Assembly (NCBI GenBank): GCA_040219575.1
Contig: JAVJSD010000104.1
Location: 135,024 to 199,023, forward strand
Direction: 5' to 3'
From: JAVJSD01 sp040219575
Lineage (GTDB): Bacteria > Planctomycetota > Planctomycetia > Pirellulales > Pirellulaceae
Length of the DNA: 64,000 nt
The notes beneath the pieces were generated by a model. The model searched no databases. It was not told the origin of the DNA and saw only the letters and a program-made list of their open reading frames with translations. The first letter of the stretch is position 1; the number at the start of each line of letters is the position of its first letter. Positions 32,851-40,894 of the stretch are shown piece after piece. The position numbers were made by a program, and so were the translations under genes.

Positions 32851-33321
32851 ATGCACAGCACTCCATTTCGCTTCCTCGACTCGCCTGAATCGCTGCGCGG
32901 GTTGCGGCAAGCGCTGGGGGAAGTCGGGCTATCGGAGGTGGTGACGGCCGCGCGGGAAGCGACCGACGAAACGTCCGAGCCCAATCCGTATCAGCCGGCC
33001 TGCCTGCGGTTCGCCTGCCGCTGGCTGAGCGAGTCGGTGGAGATACACTGGCGTTACTACTGGTGGCCGGACGGCATGTACTCGGAGTTGGGGCGCGTCA
33101 GCGTCGTGTACGAGGGAGTGGTACGCGGAGAGGTGAATGTCGAGGAGTTACTTCAGCAACAGGTCGGGCGGCCGCTGGCGGAAGTGATCATCGAGGCCAT
33201 CGTGGCAGCGTGCGCCGAGGTGACGGGCAAGCGCGGCCCGACCTCGAAGTGCAGTCGTCCGACAGGCAGCAGCACCGAACCAGGTGCTGCAGCAGACGGC
33301 GGTGGTGTTCCCGGCTTTTAG
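32851..33321 (+). CDS. Hypothetical cassette protein 6
   Basis: The ATG at 32851 (MHSTPFRFLDSPESLRGLRQ) follows a GGTGGG ribosome site. The 156-residue product has a tryptophan-rich core (WRYYWWPDGMYSELGRVSVV) and ends by translating into the next attC-like half-site (KCSRPTGSSTEPGAAADGG), which suggests the natural stop codon was lost or the tail was altered when the cassette end was rearranged. Function unknown. Confidence 0.68.
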   Translation: MHSTPFRFLDSPESLRGLRQALGEVGLSEVVTAAREATDETSEPNPYQPACLRFACRWLSESVEIHWRYYWWPDGMYSELGRVSVVYEGVVRGEVNVEELLQQQVGRPLAEVIIEAIVAACAEVTGKRGPTSKCSRPTGSSTEPGAAADGGGVPGF

Positions 33322-33350
33322 GAGTGTTCAGGCTCAACAGCCCCCGCCGC
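33272..33350 (+). repeat. attC-like half-site 6 (right half missing)
   Basis: R'' GCACCGAAC (33272-33280) is the exact complement of attC5's GTTCGGTGC, followed by the usual CAGGTGCTGCAGCAGACGG arm. No matching right arm or GTT core follows, so the site is truncated. Confidence 0.75.
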
Positions 33351-33892
33351 GGGGATTCTTTCTACCGGTGAAGGTTCTCAGCCGTGTGCTGGCCAACCGC
33401 GACGGCGGCCGCAAGCTGGCCCGCTGCTGCGAGTTGCTCGCCGCTTCACCGCCCGCGCCTTGTTCGCCCGTGGAAAGCCCGGCGGCTGAAGATGAAGACG
33501 CACTGCAGTCGTCCGTGCCGTGCGACGGTGGCGCAGTTGGTCGCGGCGACCTACAGCCCGCTTTGGTTCGACACCTCATGACGCCACAGCGACCAACGAC
33601 CAGCGTTCTATTCTCAGCAACGCTCTGCTGCACCGGACCCGCTAGGCGCATTGCTCACTGGCGGCCCCCTACAATCGCTGTCGTCCCATTTACCACCGGC
33701 CCGCCCTCAACATCGCCCGCCGGTTGCTTGCCGCCGCTGTGTGATCCGCGCTAAAATGAACGCCAGCGCGGTCAGCGGGGCCCGATAGAACCCCCAATTG
33801 CCGCCGCATGCGAAGCGGTCGAGTCCAACGGGATTCTCGAACAACCATTGCTCGTACTCAACCCCGTCCACGAGCGGCATAGAACCCTTAAC
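33322..33892. other. Disrupted segment inside the cassette array
   Basis: No gene is confidently supported. At 33358-33390 the plus frame reads FLPVKVLSRV, a phrase typical of IS91-type transposases, followed at once by unrelated sequence, so an IS91 fragment may have broken the array here. On the minus strand a 57-codon ORF from the ATG at 33881 (MPLVDGVEYEQWLFENPVGL) looks protein-like and may be the remains of a gene. Confidence 0.45.
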
Positions 33893-33902
33893 GTTATCCG
33901 AC
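33893..33902 (+). repeat. attC-like right half-site 7
   Basis: Core GTTATCCGAC, whose exact complement GTCGGATAAC is the R'' of the next site (34326-34335). The left half of this site is not recognisable. Confidence 0.65.
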
Positions 33903-33920
33903 TTAAGCCCTCGACTTGAA

Positions 33921-34298
33921 ATGACTCCAGAACGGCTTCACGAACTTCAATCATTGATCGCCGATCCGTCGCCCAAGACGTGGGATTCCGTGATTGACGT
34001 TTGGCGTAATTCGCGGTGTGTCTACACGATGCCATCTGGCCCAACCGGGGTCATTACGGACGAGTATCTACTGGTCGAACTCATTTGTGACCGAATCGAC
34101 GAATACGAGCAACTTCTTGCTGCCAACGTCACCAATGTCAATTCTCACGTTTGCGCCTACTGCATTACATGCCTCGAACGGTGCGGCCGACTTAAACTGT
34201 CGGCTGATCAACAAAGGAATTCTGCGTTCACGCAACGAAACACTCGACGTATCGAGTGGGTGCTTTGGCTCAACGCCCACGTTGGCAAGGTTCGCTGA
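33921..34298 (+). CDS. Hypothetical cassette protein 7
   Basis: The ATG at 33921 (MTPERLHELQSLIADPSPKT) is favoured as it lies 18 bp after the half-site core; upstream in-frame codons lie in the disrupted segment. The 125-residue protein is mostly helical with an internal CAYCITCLERCG cysteine cluster near residue 79. It may be a small helical repeat protein; no motif is recognised and the function is unknown. It lies in the cassette bounded by the cores at 33893 and 34443. Confidence 0.68.
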   Translation: MTPERLHELQSLIADPSPKTWDSVIDVWRNSRCVYTMPSGPTGVITDEYLLVELICDRIDEYEQLLAANVTNVNSHVCAYCITCLERCGRLKLSADQQRNSAFTQRNTRRIEWVLWLNAHVGKVR

Positions 34299-34325
34299 AC
34301 TTAGTGGCAACACGATGCTATGATC

Positions 34326-34450
34326 GTCGGATAACAATGAGGATTTGACCTCGCGTGCGGGCGCGCGGATTCTCCGCTGGAGTGCGGTTGAGGCGGGGTG
34401 AGAGGGCGAATGGGCGTTGGATGAGCCGAGGTCAAGTCGTTTGTTCAACC
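34326..34450 (+). repeat. attC-like site 8a with the 117-bp repeat, copy 2
   Basis: R'' GTCGGATAAC exactly complements the core at 33893. The body 34332-34448 differs from 27394-27510 at one base (near 34373). The right core is GTTCAACC (34443). Confidence 0.82.
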
Positions 34451-34453
34451 TTC

Positions 34454-34527
34454 GGATGAACGCGAGCCGGAATAGGCCGGCTGGCTCGCTTCGCTCCGCA
34501 ACGTCAACTCCCGGCCGCGTTATCCGA
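34454..34527 (+). repeat. attC-like site 8b
   Basis: R'' GGATGAAC matches the complement of the 8a core GTTCAACC with one mismatch. The arms CGGATGAACGCGAGCCGG and, from the right, CGGATAACGCGGCCGG pair with extrahelical bases. The right core is GTTATCCGA (34519). With 8a it delimits an apparent cassette that has no gene. Confidence 0.82.
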
Positions 34528-34953
34528 ATGTATGTTCCCCCAGAAATTTCGAGCAGAATCGAGAGGCTTGGGCGTCGGATAGGTTGTTCCCTATCCGTTG
34601 TTCAATGCTGGATCAACGAATTCCAAAGCGGTGGGATGTACTGCCGGTTCCGCGGAGTTGTGCACGACTCACCGACCGTATTGATTGAGGTCGCTGGAAC
34701 GCTCTGTGTTGAGCCTCGCCCGGATCGCAACTGTGGAGTCGATCTGTTCCTCTTCGTAAACGGACGGCGTGTTGGGCCCTACAACGAGACGTACAAGTAT
34801 CTCGTTGGTCATGTCGATGGCGAATTCACTTGGGATTATTTGGATGAAGGATACGACGGTTTTGACACTCTTGACGAGAACTATGGCGGCCCCGTCGATG
34901 ATTCCATCGCAATTCGACCGCCGGCACAAGGCGAAGACGCGGAGATCGGATAA
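34528..34953 (+). CDS. Hypothetical cassette protein 8
   Basis: The ATG at 34528 (MYVPPEISSRIERLGRRIGC) begins directly after the attC8b core; the earlier in-frame ATG at 34417 lies inside attC8a. The 141-residue protein has beta-rich sequence (GVVHDSPTVLIEVAGTLCVE) and an acidic, aromatic C-terminus (GEFTWDYLDEGYDGFDTLDE). The TAA stop falls inside the next R'' (TCGGATAAC), a common cassette economy. Function unknown. Confidence 0.72.
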   Translation: MYVPPEISSRIERLGRRIGCSLSVVQCWINEFQSGGMYCRFRGVVHDSPTVLIEVAGTLCVEPRPDRNCGVDLFLFVNGRRVGPYNETYKYLVGHVDGEFTWDYLDEGYDGFDTLDENYGGPVDDSIAIRPPAQGEDAEIG

Positions 34954-35000
34954 CAAGCGTTGCACTTGACCGCGCCCCGCTGCCCGACGCTGGAGCCGAT
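34946..35000 (+). repeat. attC-like half-site 9, right edge of the array
   Basis: R'' TCGGATAAC (34946-34954) is the exact complement of attC8b's GTTATCCGA. It is followed by an attC-like left arm (AAGCGTTGCACTTGACCGCG), but no right arm or GTT core is visible before the next gene. Confidence 0.72.
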
Positions 35001-35030
35001 TCACTGATTGCTGCCACGAAGCGAGACGAG

Positions 35031-35474
35031 CTACTCCGCCGGATCGAGCTTGATGTCGAACTTGTTCTCTGTCTTTGACTTGACGTCCTCTCTTAGCGGC
35101 GAGAGGTCGAGGGAAGCGTATCGTTCGTGAGCTGGAGGAACGGTGTCGCCAACGATCACGATGTACTCGCCAGGCGGACATCCGTCGTTGTGTCCATAGG
35201 TGCTAAGCTCGAACTCTCCGTCCTTGATTTCGCCAATTGACGCGAGTCGTAGATCGACCGTGACCAACTCAATCCAGCCGGCTTGAATCGGCGTGCCGTC
35301 CTTCAAGGTCACACGCCCTTTGGCTGGGTAAGCTCGATTGTCGGGCGGCTTTGGCAGCCATACGAAAACGCCTGCACATAGGGCCGCGACCGTCATCAAG
35401 CCAAGCATCGCGGCGATGCTGAACTGCCAACGCCGTGAAGAGGGCTTCTTCGTGTCCAGATTGCTCTCGTCCAT
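35031..35474 (-). CDS. Membrane-anchored protein with a carboxypeptidase-regulatory-like beta domain
   Basis: A 147-residue protein with a basic N-terminus, then RRWQFSIAAMLGLMTVAALC, a single membrane helix of a type common in planctomycete proteins. The rest is a beta sandwich: AKGRVTLKDGTPIQAGWIEL through GEFELSTYGHNDGCPPGEYI matches the carboxypeptidase-regulatory/transthyretin-like fold. It should sit on the outer face of the membrane. Opposite in orientation to the cassette genes and probably not part of the array. No specific role can be given. Confidence 0.7.
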   Translation of the reverse strand: MDESNLDTKKPSSRRWQFSIAAMLGLMTVAALCAGVFVWLPKPPDNRAYPAKGRVTLKDGTPIQAGWIELVTVDLRLASIGEIKDGEFELSTYGHNDGCPPGEYIVIVGDTVPPAHERYASLDLSPLREDVKSKTENKFDIKLDPAE

Positions 35475-35524
35475 CCCGGAATTGTACCGCCGACCCGCGC
35501 CCCTTGCCCGTGAAAGGAGTCCGA

Positions 35525-35794
35525 ATGTCCCGCCCCCGATCCCAACTCGACACCAGCACCTACGCTGGCCGCACAGCCGCTCGCCTGGCAGAACTCCGGC
35601 AGCGCCACGGCTACGGCATGAACGAACTTCGTGAAGCCCTGGCCAAGCTCGACGTCGTTGTCAGCACGAGCACGCTGTACGCCTACGAGCGCGGCCGAGA
35701 GGCCGGTGGTGCGGATGTTCCGTTGAACGTGGCTTCTGCCCTTGCGAGGGTGTACCGTCTTCAATCCGTCCGAGAAGTTCTCCCGGAGATGTAG
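35525..35794 (+). CDS. XRE-family helix-turn-helix regulator
   Basis: The ATG at 35525 (MSRPRSQLDTSTYAGRTAAR) has an AAGGAG ribosome site about 8 bases upstream; the frame extending to 35435 lacks one. The 89-residue protein has an HTH of the XRE type: LAELRQRHGYGMNELREALA then STSTLYAYERGREAGG, in which the 'tyr-glu-arg-gly' end of the recognition helix is characteristic. It lies 207 bp upstream of the helicase of the defence operon and may regulate it. Confidence 0.78.
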   Translation: MSRPRSQLDTSTYAGRTAARLAELRQRHGYGMNELREALAKLDVVVSTSTLYAYERGREAGGADVPLNVASALARVYRLQSVREVLPEM

Positions 35795-36001
35795 AGCCTC
35801 CGTCGGTGCTGCTATCGCCAGCATGCCGAGTGTGATAAACTTCCGGCAAAGCCACGGCGTCGCGTAGAACTGGCGGCGTTTCAATCCGCCGATGGCCTGG
35901 GTTGTGGTTCCTGTATCGCGCGTTCGAACTGGCGTGGGGCCTGTGCGGCGAATTCATTCATGGCCCAATCGACCGGGTAGACGCCAGGTCAAGGTCAACG
36001 G

Positions 36002-39000
36002 ATGTCGGATCCTCTCTTCCCAATTGGAAAGCGAATCTCACTGCCGGGGCACTTCACTGAACCGGTCCTGCTGGAATCCGTGCGCCCGCTGGGCGAGGGT
36101 TGCGAATGTCGCGTTCGCTTGACCGATGGCGGCCTGGAAGAGGTCGTCCTGTCCCCAGAAGAGACGTCGGTGCTTCGTGGCCACGACGTCGTGCAAGAAA
36201 AAGGTTGTGTAGTCGATCCAATCGATCTCCAATTGCTCGTCGAGTCCGCGCGCATTCGACTGGCCTACGCCCACGACCGCCAATTCGCCGTCAGCTTGTC
36301 CGGCATCCGGACTCTTCCCCACCAGATCGAAGCCGTCTATCAGAAGATGCTTCCGCAGCCCTGCCTGCGCTTTCTACTGGCGGACGACCCCGGCGCGGGC
36401 AAGACCATCATGGCCGGACTCCTCGTCAAGGAACTGAAACTCCGCGAGGTGGTTGACCGCGTGCTGATCCTCTGCCCGGCACCGCTCACCATTCAATGGC
36501 AGGACGAGATGCAGCGTTGGTTCGGTGAGACATTCGACATCATCTTCGCCGCAGTCGATCAGCAACAGTTGTCGAACCCCTGGCAGCGGAGCAACCAAGT
36601 CATCGCGTCCATCGACTACGCCAAGCAAGAGGACGTTCGCGAGCGAATCTGGCAGCAGCACTGGAACCTCGTGATAATCGACGAGGCACACAAGTGCTCG
36701 GCCCGAACGGGGAGCGGTGGAGTTGGACGTGAATCCCGGATTGTAACAACGAGACGGTACGACCTCGCCTCCAAGCTCGCTAGTCAATGCGACAATCTGC
36801 TGATGCTCACCGCGACGCCACATCACGGCGACGAGGACAAGTTTGCCCATTTCCTTCGCTTGCTCGATCACGACCTCTTTCCCGAGCCCCATCGACTCGG
36901 CCCGCAGGCCTCCGAGATTCGGAATGAAGTGTTCCGCCTGGGTGAGAATTGCCCTTGGGCGCTGCGGCGGTTGAAAGAAGACCTGAAGGATATGGACGGC
37001 CAAAGGCTGTTTCCCGATCGGCATGCGATCACCGTGCCCTTCATGCTCAATGCGGACGAGTTTGGCCTCTACAAATCGGTAACGGCTTACATCAACGAGT
37101 ACATCCCGCAGCAGCAGGGGCAGCGCCGGACATCCGCCGCCTTGGCTCGCACCGTTTTGCAGCGTCGTCTCGCGTCATCGGCGTGCGCAATTCATGAATC
37201 CCTGAAGCGGCGGCAGCAAAAACAGCAAGATCTGCTGACGGAAATTGAAGGGCTCTCCCCCGCGCAACGCGCCCGTCGGCTTGCGGCACTGCAAGGCCGA
37301 TTGACGGACGCCGAGCAAGACGAAGACGACTTAGACGACGACGATCGCGACCATTTGATCGACGAGTACACGGCGGCATTGGAACTCGATCAACTCCGCA
37401 CGGAAATCGCCGCGCTCAAGGATCTGGTCGAAGACGCCCGCCGCGTGCGCGAGGCAGGCAACGATTCAAAACTCAAGGCGTTGCAAGAATGTCTTGCCCG
37501 CGCCCAGTTTGCGGAACTGAAGGATGGCCGAGGCAAACTGCTGCTGTTCACCGAGCACCGCGACACGCTCAACTACGTCAATGAGCACCTGGGCCGCTGG
37601 GGATACATGACCTGCGAGATTCACGGCGGCATGAACCCACATGAGCGCAAACGAGCGCAGGAACTATTCCGAACGCAGGCGCAGGTGTGCGTGGCAACCG
37701 AGGCTGCCGGCGAAGGCATCAATCTCCAGTTCTGCCACTTGATGATCAACTACGATATGCCTTGGAACCCCACTCGCCTTGAACAGCGGCTGGGGCGAAT
37801 CCACCGAATCGGGCAACGCGACGATTGCTACGCGTTCAACTTCGTCGCCACGTCAGGCGAAGGTGGCGACGCCATCGTTGAGGGGCGCATTCTTGAACGG
37901 TTGCTCGAAAAACTCGACACGATGAAGTCGTCGCTGGAGGGACGGGTCTTCGATGTCATCGGCGAAGTGCTGTCACTCAACGACGTGAACCTGCCCGAAA
38001 TGCTCCGCGAGGCAGCCGTCGATCCACGCCGTTTGGACGACTACCTTGATCAGATCGACCGGATCAATCCAGACAAGCTCCGCGAGTACGAAGTAGCCAC
38101 TGGTATTGCCTTGGCTCGCGGCCACGTCGACTTCTCTGGCTTTCAGAAGCGGAATCTTGAAATCGAAGAACGTCGCTTAATGCCGAAGTATGTCGAAGAG
38201 CAATTTGTCGCGGCATCGAAACGAGTCGGGTTGCGCGTTGAACCTCGGGCGGATGGTCTCTGGCGTGTGGAGCACGTGCTTGCGGATTTACGCTCGGAAA
38301 GACTCGCCGCCGTCCAGAAGCTGGGAAAGGCGGACACCGAATACCGCAAGATCACGTTCCAGAAGGAAGTGCTGGAACAGGATCAGCACCTGGACGCGAT
38401 CCTCCTGGGACCGGGCCATCCGTTGTACGCGGCTGTGGATGAGAAACTGAATGAGAGTCTCTCCGACACCGTCGCCGGCGTCGCTCTTTTCATGGACGAG
38501 AAGGCTGTCGATCCCTGTCGGCTGCATTTCTTCGAGATCAACATTCGCGGCAAGGACACGCGCGGCAACGACGTGTCCTTATACGCCGAGGTCGTTGCCG
38601 TCCGCGAACAATCGGGCCTGTTTGAGGTTGTCCCTGCTGATATCCTCATTGACCTGGCTCGCCACCCACATTCATCCCCGGCCATCGGCCTCATCGATTC
38701 GCAGCCGGCCTCGGATCATCTCAAGAGCTCATACCAGGTCGAGATTCGGCAGCGATGTCAACGCGAACGGCAAAAGTTTGCGGAAGTGGTCCGGGAATAC
38801 CTCGAGCGCTCTTTCAAGACGCGGATCTGCAAGGCCCAAGAACGCTACATGCGCTTGATGGCTGAAGTTGGAGCCAGACCCGAGTACAAGCTAGCGTCCG
38901 ACGAAGCGAAGCGGCATCTCGACGACCTGGAGCGCAGCCGGAAGGAGCGGCTGGTCGGTCTGGACCGGCTACAGGTCGCCCGCACCGGCCCCGTTCGCCA

Positions 39001-39496
39001 CTTGGCGACGGCGGTCGTCTTGCCCCCCGACGCCGATACCGCGAACGTGCTCGGCCAGTGGGGCATCGATACTGATCCGGAGTCGCGGCGAAAGAAGGAA
39101 CTGGCCGCCGAAAAGATCGCGGTTGCTGATCTTGTCGCGGAGGGCTTTCCGCAGGACTTGATTCAGCGGGTCGCTCACGAGAAATTGTTGGGCTTCGATT
39201 ATCGCGCCCAGCGCCCGCTGGACGAGGCCTTAGGTGTCATGGAGGTCCGCAGAATTGAGGTGAAGGGCTACACGCACGGCAATCCAATCCAACTCGAACA
39301 CAGCGAATGGACCAAGGCCCAGCAACTTGGCGAATCGTACTGGCTGTACGTCGTTTGGAATCCGCTCAGCCCCGAGCATCGCCTGGTCAAGATTCAAAAC
39401 CCTTATCGAGTCCTCGAGCACGCCGTCAAACACCGCGACGTGATTCGTCGCTATGAAATCCCGGTCGAAGCCATAGATGCGGCGCGAAATAGATAG
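36002..39496 (+). CDS. SNF2-type helicase with C-terminal DUF3883-like region
   Basis: A 1,164-residue superfamily 2 ATPase. Residues 128-137 hold Walker A (DDPGAGKTIM), 227-230 the DEAH box (VIIDEAHKC), and about 566-605 motifs V-VI (GEGINLQF then RLGRIHRIGQ). An acidic coiled segment (TDAEQDEDDLDDDDRDH) near 440 is an insert. Residues about 1070-1130 (MEVRRIEVKGYTHGNPIQLE then WTKAQQLGESYWLYVVW) match DUF3883, which has a PD-(D/E)xK-like look (E-V-K). It resembles the helicases of DISARM-type and related defence islands and probably translocates on DNA. First gene of the five-gene operon; the next starts 6 bp downstream. Confidence 0.88.
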   Translation: MSDPLFPIGKRISLPGHFTEPVLLESVRPLGEGCECRVRLTDGGLEEVVLSPEETSVLRGHDVVQEKGCVVDPIDLQLLVESARIRLAYAHDRQFAVSLSGIRTLPHQIEAVYQKMLPQPCLRFLLADDPGAGKTIMAGLLVKELKLREVVDRVLILCPAPLTIQWQDEMQRWFGETFDIIFAAVDQQQLSNPWQRSNQVIASIDYAKQEDVRERIWQQHWNLVIIDEAHKCSARTGSGGVGRESRIVTTRRYDLASKLASQCDNLLMLTATPHHGDEDKFAHFLRLLDHDLFPEPHRLGPQASEIRNEVFRLGENCPWALRRLKEDLKDMDGQRLFPDRHAITVPFMLNADEFGLYKSVTAYINEYIPQQQGQRRTSAALARTVLQRRLASSACAIHESLKRRQQKQQDLLTEIEGLSPAQRARRLAALQGRLTDAEQDEDDLDDDDRDHLIDEYTAALELDQLRTEIAALKDLVEDARRVREAGNDSKLKALQECLARAQFAELKDGRGKLLLFTEHRDTLNYVNEHLGRWGYMTCEIHGGMNPHERKRAQELFRTQAQVCVATEAAGEGINLQFCHLMINYDMPWNPTRLEQRLGRIHRIGQRDDCYAFNFVATSGEGGDAIVEGRILERLLEKLDTMKSSLEGRVFDVIGEVLSLNDVNLPEMLREAAVDPRRLDDYLDQIDRINPDKLREYEVATGIALARGHVDFSGFQKRNLEIEERRLMPKYVEEQFVAASKRVGLRVEPRADGLWRVEHVLADLRSERLAAVQKLGKADTEYRKITFQKEVLEQDQHLDAILLGPGHPLYAAVDEKLNESLSDTVAGVALFMDEKAVDPCRLHFFEINIRGKDTRGNDVSLYAEVVAVREQSGLFEVVPADILIDLARHPHSSPAIGLIDSQPASDHLKSSYQVEIRQRCQRERQKFAEVVREYLERSFKTRICKAQERYMRLMAEVGARPEYKLASDEAKRHLDDLERSRKERLVGLDRLQVARTGPVRHLATAVVLPPDADTANVLGQWGIDTDPESRRKKELAAEKIAVADLVAEGFPQDLIQRVAHEKLLGFDYRAQRPLDEALGVMEVRRIEVKGYTHGNPIQLEHSEWTKAQQLGESYWLYVVWNPLSPEHRLVKIQNPYRVLEHAVKHRDVIRRYEIPVEAIDAARNR

Positions 39497-39502
39497 GCGA
39501 TC

Positions 39503-40894
39503 ATGCCGAAGCATCTGCACGAAATCCGCGATCCCATCCACGTTTTTATCCGCCTCAACACGGATGAGCGGAAGGTTGTTGACTCGCCGCCCGTGCAGCG
39601 ACTTCGGAACATCCATCAACTGGCCACCACATTCCTGGTTTATCCGGGAGCAACTCATCGTCGTTTTGAACATTCGCTCGGCGTCATGGAGCTTGCGGGC
39701 CGGGTGTTCGATGTGGTCACTCACCCCTACAACATCCACGACGACATTCGCCGCATCGTGCCGGAGATCACCGACCAGAACCAGATGGGCTATTGGCGAG
39801 GCTGCCTCAAAATGGCGGCACTCTGCCACGACATCGGGCATCTTCCATTTTCACATGCAGCCGAGAAGGAACTGCTTCCCGAAGGCTGGGATCACGAACG
39901 GCTCACCCGCGTGCTGCTGGAAAGTACGGAGATGCGATCACTGTTCAATGACATGACGCCTCCGCTTCGTCCCAACGACGTGATCAAGCTTGCGATAGGG
40001 CCCAAGAAGGCCAAACACTTGTCTTTCAGCACTTGGGAGACGGTGCTCGCCGAAATCATCGTCGGCGATGCCTTCGGCGTAGATCGGATGGACTACCTGC
40101 TGCGAGACAGCCACCACGCCGGCGTCGTTTACGGACGCTTCGACCATCACCGGCTGATCGATACATTGCGTGTGCTACCCTCGCCCCCGGTATCGGGGAA
40201 CGCTCCCGCTGCGTCTCCCACGCAGCCCGCCGAAGACCAGCCCGACCCCACCCAACCGCAGCCTCCCCCGCGTGAGCCCGCCCTCGGCGTTGACGAGGGC
40301 GGTGTGCATACAGCCGAAGCGTTGATGCTGGCCCGATTCTTCATGTACTCGCAGCTTTACTTTCACCCAATTCGGAGGGCCTACGATATTCACCTCAAGG
40401 ATTTCCTAAAGGCCTGGGTCGATGGTGGGCAGTTCTCTACCGAAATCGCACGCCACTTGGAGATGACCGACAACGAGGTCACCGCCGCCTTGTTGCAAGC
40501 GAGTCGCACGCCAGATGCTCCGGGCCATGATGCGGCCCGGCGGCTAACAAAACGCGACCATTTCCGTGTGCTCTATCAGCGGCATCCGGACGACGTTCGC
40601 GTCAATCCGGAGGCCGGCAAGTCCGTCTTCGACGCGGCCTGCAAGAAGTTCGGCGCGGAGCGATGCCGGCACGACCGTTACAGCCAGCGGAGCGGCGCTC
40701 CCGACTTCCCCGTGTTGACCAAGGACGGCAGAATCGCCTCGTCGCTGGCGATGTCGCAGACGCTCACGCAGCTCGAAGCGGTCTCCGTCGACTATGTCTT
40801 CGTCGACCCGGACATTCTCGCCGAGGCTCAAACCTGGCTTCAGGCGAATCGCGAGCAGACAATAACCCCAGCGGAGGAGCTTAACGATGAATAG
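39503..40894 (+). CDS. HD-domain phosphohydrolase (SAMHD1/dGTPase-like)
   Basis: A 463-residue metal-dependent HD protein. The metal site is H in THRRFEHSLGVMELA (about residue 54-60), H-D in CHDIGHLPFSHAAE (about 110-115) and D in GDAFGVDRMDYLLRDSHHAG (about 192), the order H...HD...D of the SAMHD1 class of dNTP triphosphohydrolases. A proline/glutamine-rich insert (PTQPAEDQPDPTQPQPPPRE) at about 233-260 interrupts the domain. Family members deplete dNTPs, and dGTPases limit phage replication. It is flanked in the operon by a helicase and DNA-modification genes; its stop overlaps the next ORF by 8 bp. Confidence 0.86.
   Translation: MPKHLHEIRDPIHVFIRLNTDERKVVDSPPVQRLRNIHQLATTFLVYPGATHRRFEHSLGVMELAGRVFDVVTHPYNIHDDIRRIVPEITDQNQMGYWRGCLKMAALCHDIGHLPFSHAAEKELLPEGWDHERLTRVLLESTEMRSLFNDMTPPLRPNDVIKLAIGPKKAKHLSFSTWETVLAEIIVGDAFGVDRMDYLLRDSHHAGVVYGRFDHHRLIDTLRVLPSPPVSGNAPAASPTQPAEDQPDPTQPQPPPREPALGVDEGGVHTAEALMLARFFMYSQLYFHPIRRAYDIHLKDFLKAWVDGGQFSTEIARHLEMTDNEVTAALLQASRTPDAPGHDAARRLTKRDHFRVLYQRHPDDVRVNPEAGKSVFDAACKKFGAERCRHDRYSQRSGAPDFPVLTKDGRIASSLAMSQTLTQLEAVSVDYVFVDPDILAEAQTWLQANREQTITPAEELNDE

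Noticed and set aside
33384..33581. Short plus-strand ORFs in the array break as genes
   Set aside because: They have no ribosome site and overlap several frames without consistent protein-like composition.
27394..34448. 117-bp repeat as a MITE with terminal inverted repeats
   Set aside because: Its ends are inverted copies, but no target duplication surrounds either copy, and the bases just outside follow the R''/R' complement rule of cassettes.
35031..35474. Treating the minus-strand membrane protein gene as a further cassette
   Set aside because: No attC core lies between 34954 and 35031 or after 35474, and orientation is opposite to all other cassette genes.
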